Assembly (NCBI RefSeq): GCF_002355335.1
Contig: NZ_AP014946.1
Location: 2,495,501 to 2,559,500, forward strand
Length of the DNA: 64,000 nt
Origin: Variibacter gotjawalensis
Lineage (GTDB): Bacteria; Pseudomonadota; Alphaproteobacteria; Rhizobiales; Xanthobacteraceae
Direction: 5' to 3'
Position numbers and translations under genes: made by a program. Shown here one piece after another: positions 63,587-64,000 of the stretch (positions within the stretch are counted from its first letter, which is position 1; every line of letters begins with the position of its first letter). The notes under the pieces are model-generated. The model had not been told where the DNA came from. It was given only the letters and a program-made list of their open reading frames with translations, and searched no databases.

Positions 63587-63724
63587 TTACGCGACCTTAT
63601 GGTCCGGCGGCTCGATCAGAGCCGGCGGCTGCCGCTTGTGTTCACGGCAGCATGCTCCGGTCAGGCACATGAGGACCGCGACGCCACCGAGCGCCAGGAA
63701 ACCAACGAGAATCGGGTACAGCAT
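63587..63724 (-). CDS. 45-residue single-span membrane protein
   Basis: The sequence begins MLYPILVGFLALGGVAVLMC and goes on through LTGACC to a polar tail (REHKRQPPALIEPP, DHKVA). One membrane helix and a Cys-rich cytoplasmic edge. A strong GGGGAG ribosome binding site lies six bases before the ATG. No family recognised. It lies 140 bp upstream of nthA on the same strand; a functional link is uncertain. Confidence 0.65.
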   Translation of the reverse strand: MLYPILVGFLALGGVAVLMCLTGACCREHKRQPPALIEPPDHKVA

Positions 63725-63935
63725 TGTTCACTCCCCTTCATCGTTGCAAAAAAGCTTACGCCTCTGCGCGCGGTTTAAAAGGGAAATCGTCATTAACATC
63801 AGGTGTTTCTGTGCTGCGCCGCGGCAAATCTCCCGCGCTGCGCAAGAGGTTGATCGGCCTGCACGGCAGCGCTTTTCCGAATTGACAACCCCTCCGGGCT
63901 CGCCGCATGTGCCCTGCAACAAAACGGGAGGACTA

Positions 63936-64000
63936 ATGCGTATCGCGACCCTTACGGCTGCGCTGCTGATGACCGCGTTTGCGGGCGTCGCTTCGGCTCA
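63936..64000 (+). CDS. Exported protein, N-terminal fragment (runs off window)
   Basis: Only 21 complete codons are visible: MRIATLTAALLMTAFAGVAS then A, a typical Sec signal peptide ending ASA-Q. GGGAGG ribosome binding site six bases upstream. The mature protein lies outside the window, so no function can be given. Confidence 0.7.
   Translation, partial: MRIATLTAALLMTAFAGVASA

Overview
The window is a continuous stretch of GC-rich chromosome from an alphaproteobacterium. The best fit is Hyphomicrobiales, close to the Bradyrhizobium/Rhodopseudomonas/Pseudolabrys/Variibacter group. This rests on the PodJ-like and DUF2852 proteins, the odc/GNAT/homospermidine synthase set, the extensin-like lipoprotein, the large use of TRAP/TTT uptake systems, and intergenic palindromes of the 'cattccggg...ggaatccataat' type. 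The taxonomic placement is inference; no rRNA or tRNA gene was seen. The DNA is densely coded and no phage or insertion sequence is apparent.

Layout. 1-3.8 kb: a large S8-type autotransporter (minus strand, cut by the left edge) with a very long alanine-rich helix before its barrel. 3.9-7.5 kb: an orphan TTT binding protein, a polytopic membrane protein, a small coiled-coil protein and TrmO. 7.7-13.4 kb: a tightly overlapping methionine/SAM-cycle operon of a SahR-like ArsR-methyltransferase, metF, and metH split into two genes. 13.5-18.8 kb: housekeeping and envelope genes, a TetR/DUF2852 pair and a GGDEF protein. 18.8-30.5 kb: two TRAP transporter operons around one LysR gene; one carries a 5-oxoprolinase/hydantoinase and a D-glutamate-cyclase-like DUF1445 protein. 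Two matching LysR-type boxes suggest common control.

30.5-35.6 kb: a TauE/SafE permease with its TIGR02186 partner, and a PodJ-like polar factor. 35.8-42.9 kb: a MerR-controlled beta-oxidation operon (two acyl-CoA dehydrogenases, thiolase, FadB). 42.9-48.3 kb: a WD40 protein, MgtC, and the homospermidine set (ornithine decarboxylase, GNAT, homospermidine synthase), with a long odc leader that may be a regulatory RNA. 49.4-59.0 kb: a chorismate-lyase-like protein, then a urate-to-allantoin set (permease, uricase, fused OHCU decarboxylase/HIU hydrolase), an M81 protein, an M3 peptidase and a Ggt-like Ntn hydrolase that could be an oxamate amidohydrolase.

59.1-63.7 kb: a DUF1007/NicO nickel-cobalt transport pair converges on a cobalt-type nitrile hydratase operon. 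The space between the nitrile hydratase beta gene and its accessory gene is almost exactly filled by a roughly 600 bp element. It has perfect 14-bp terminal inverted repeats, halves of the dispersed palindrome, and a GIY-YIG endonuclease gene inside. This is the most interesting candidate system in the window: a possible nuclease-linked mobile palindrome family, comparable in logic to REP/RAYT systems. At least five related palindromic copies lie between 46 and 62 kb.
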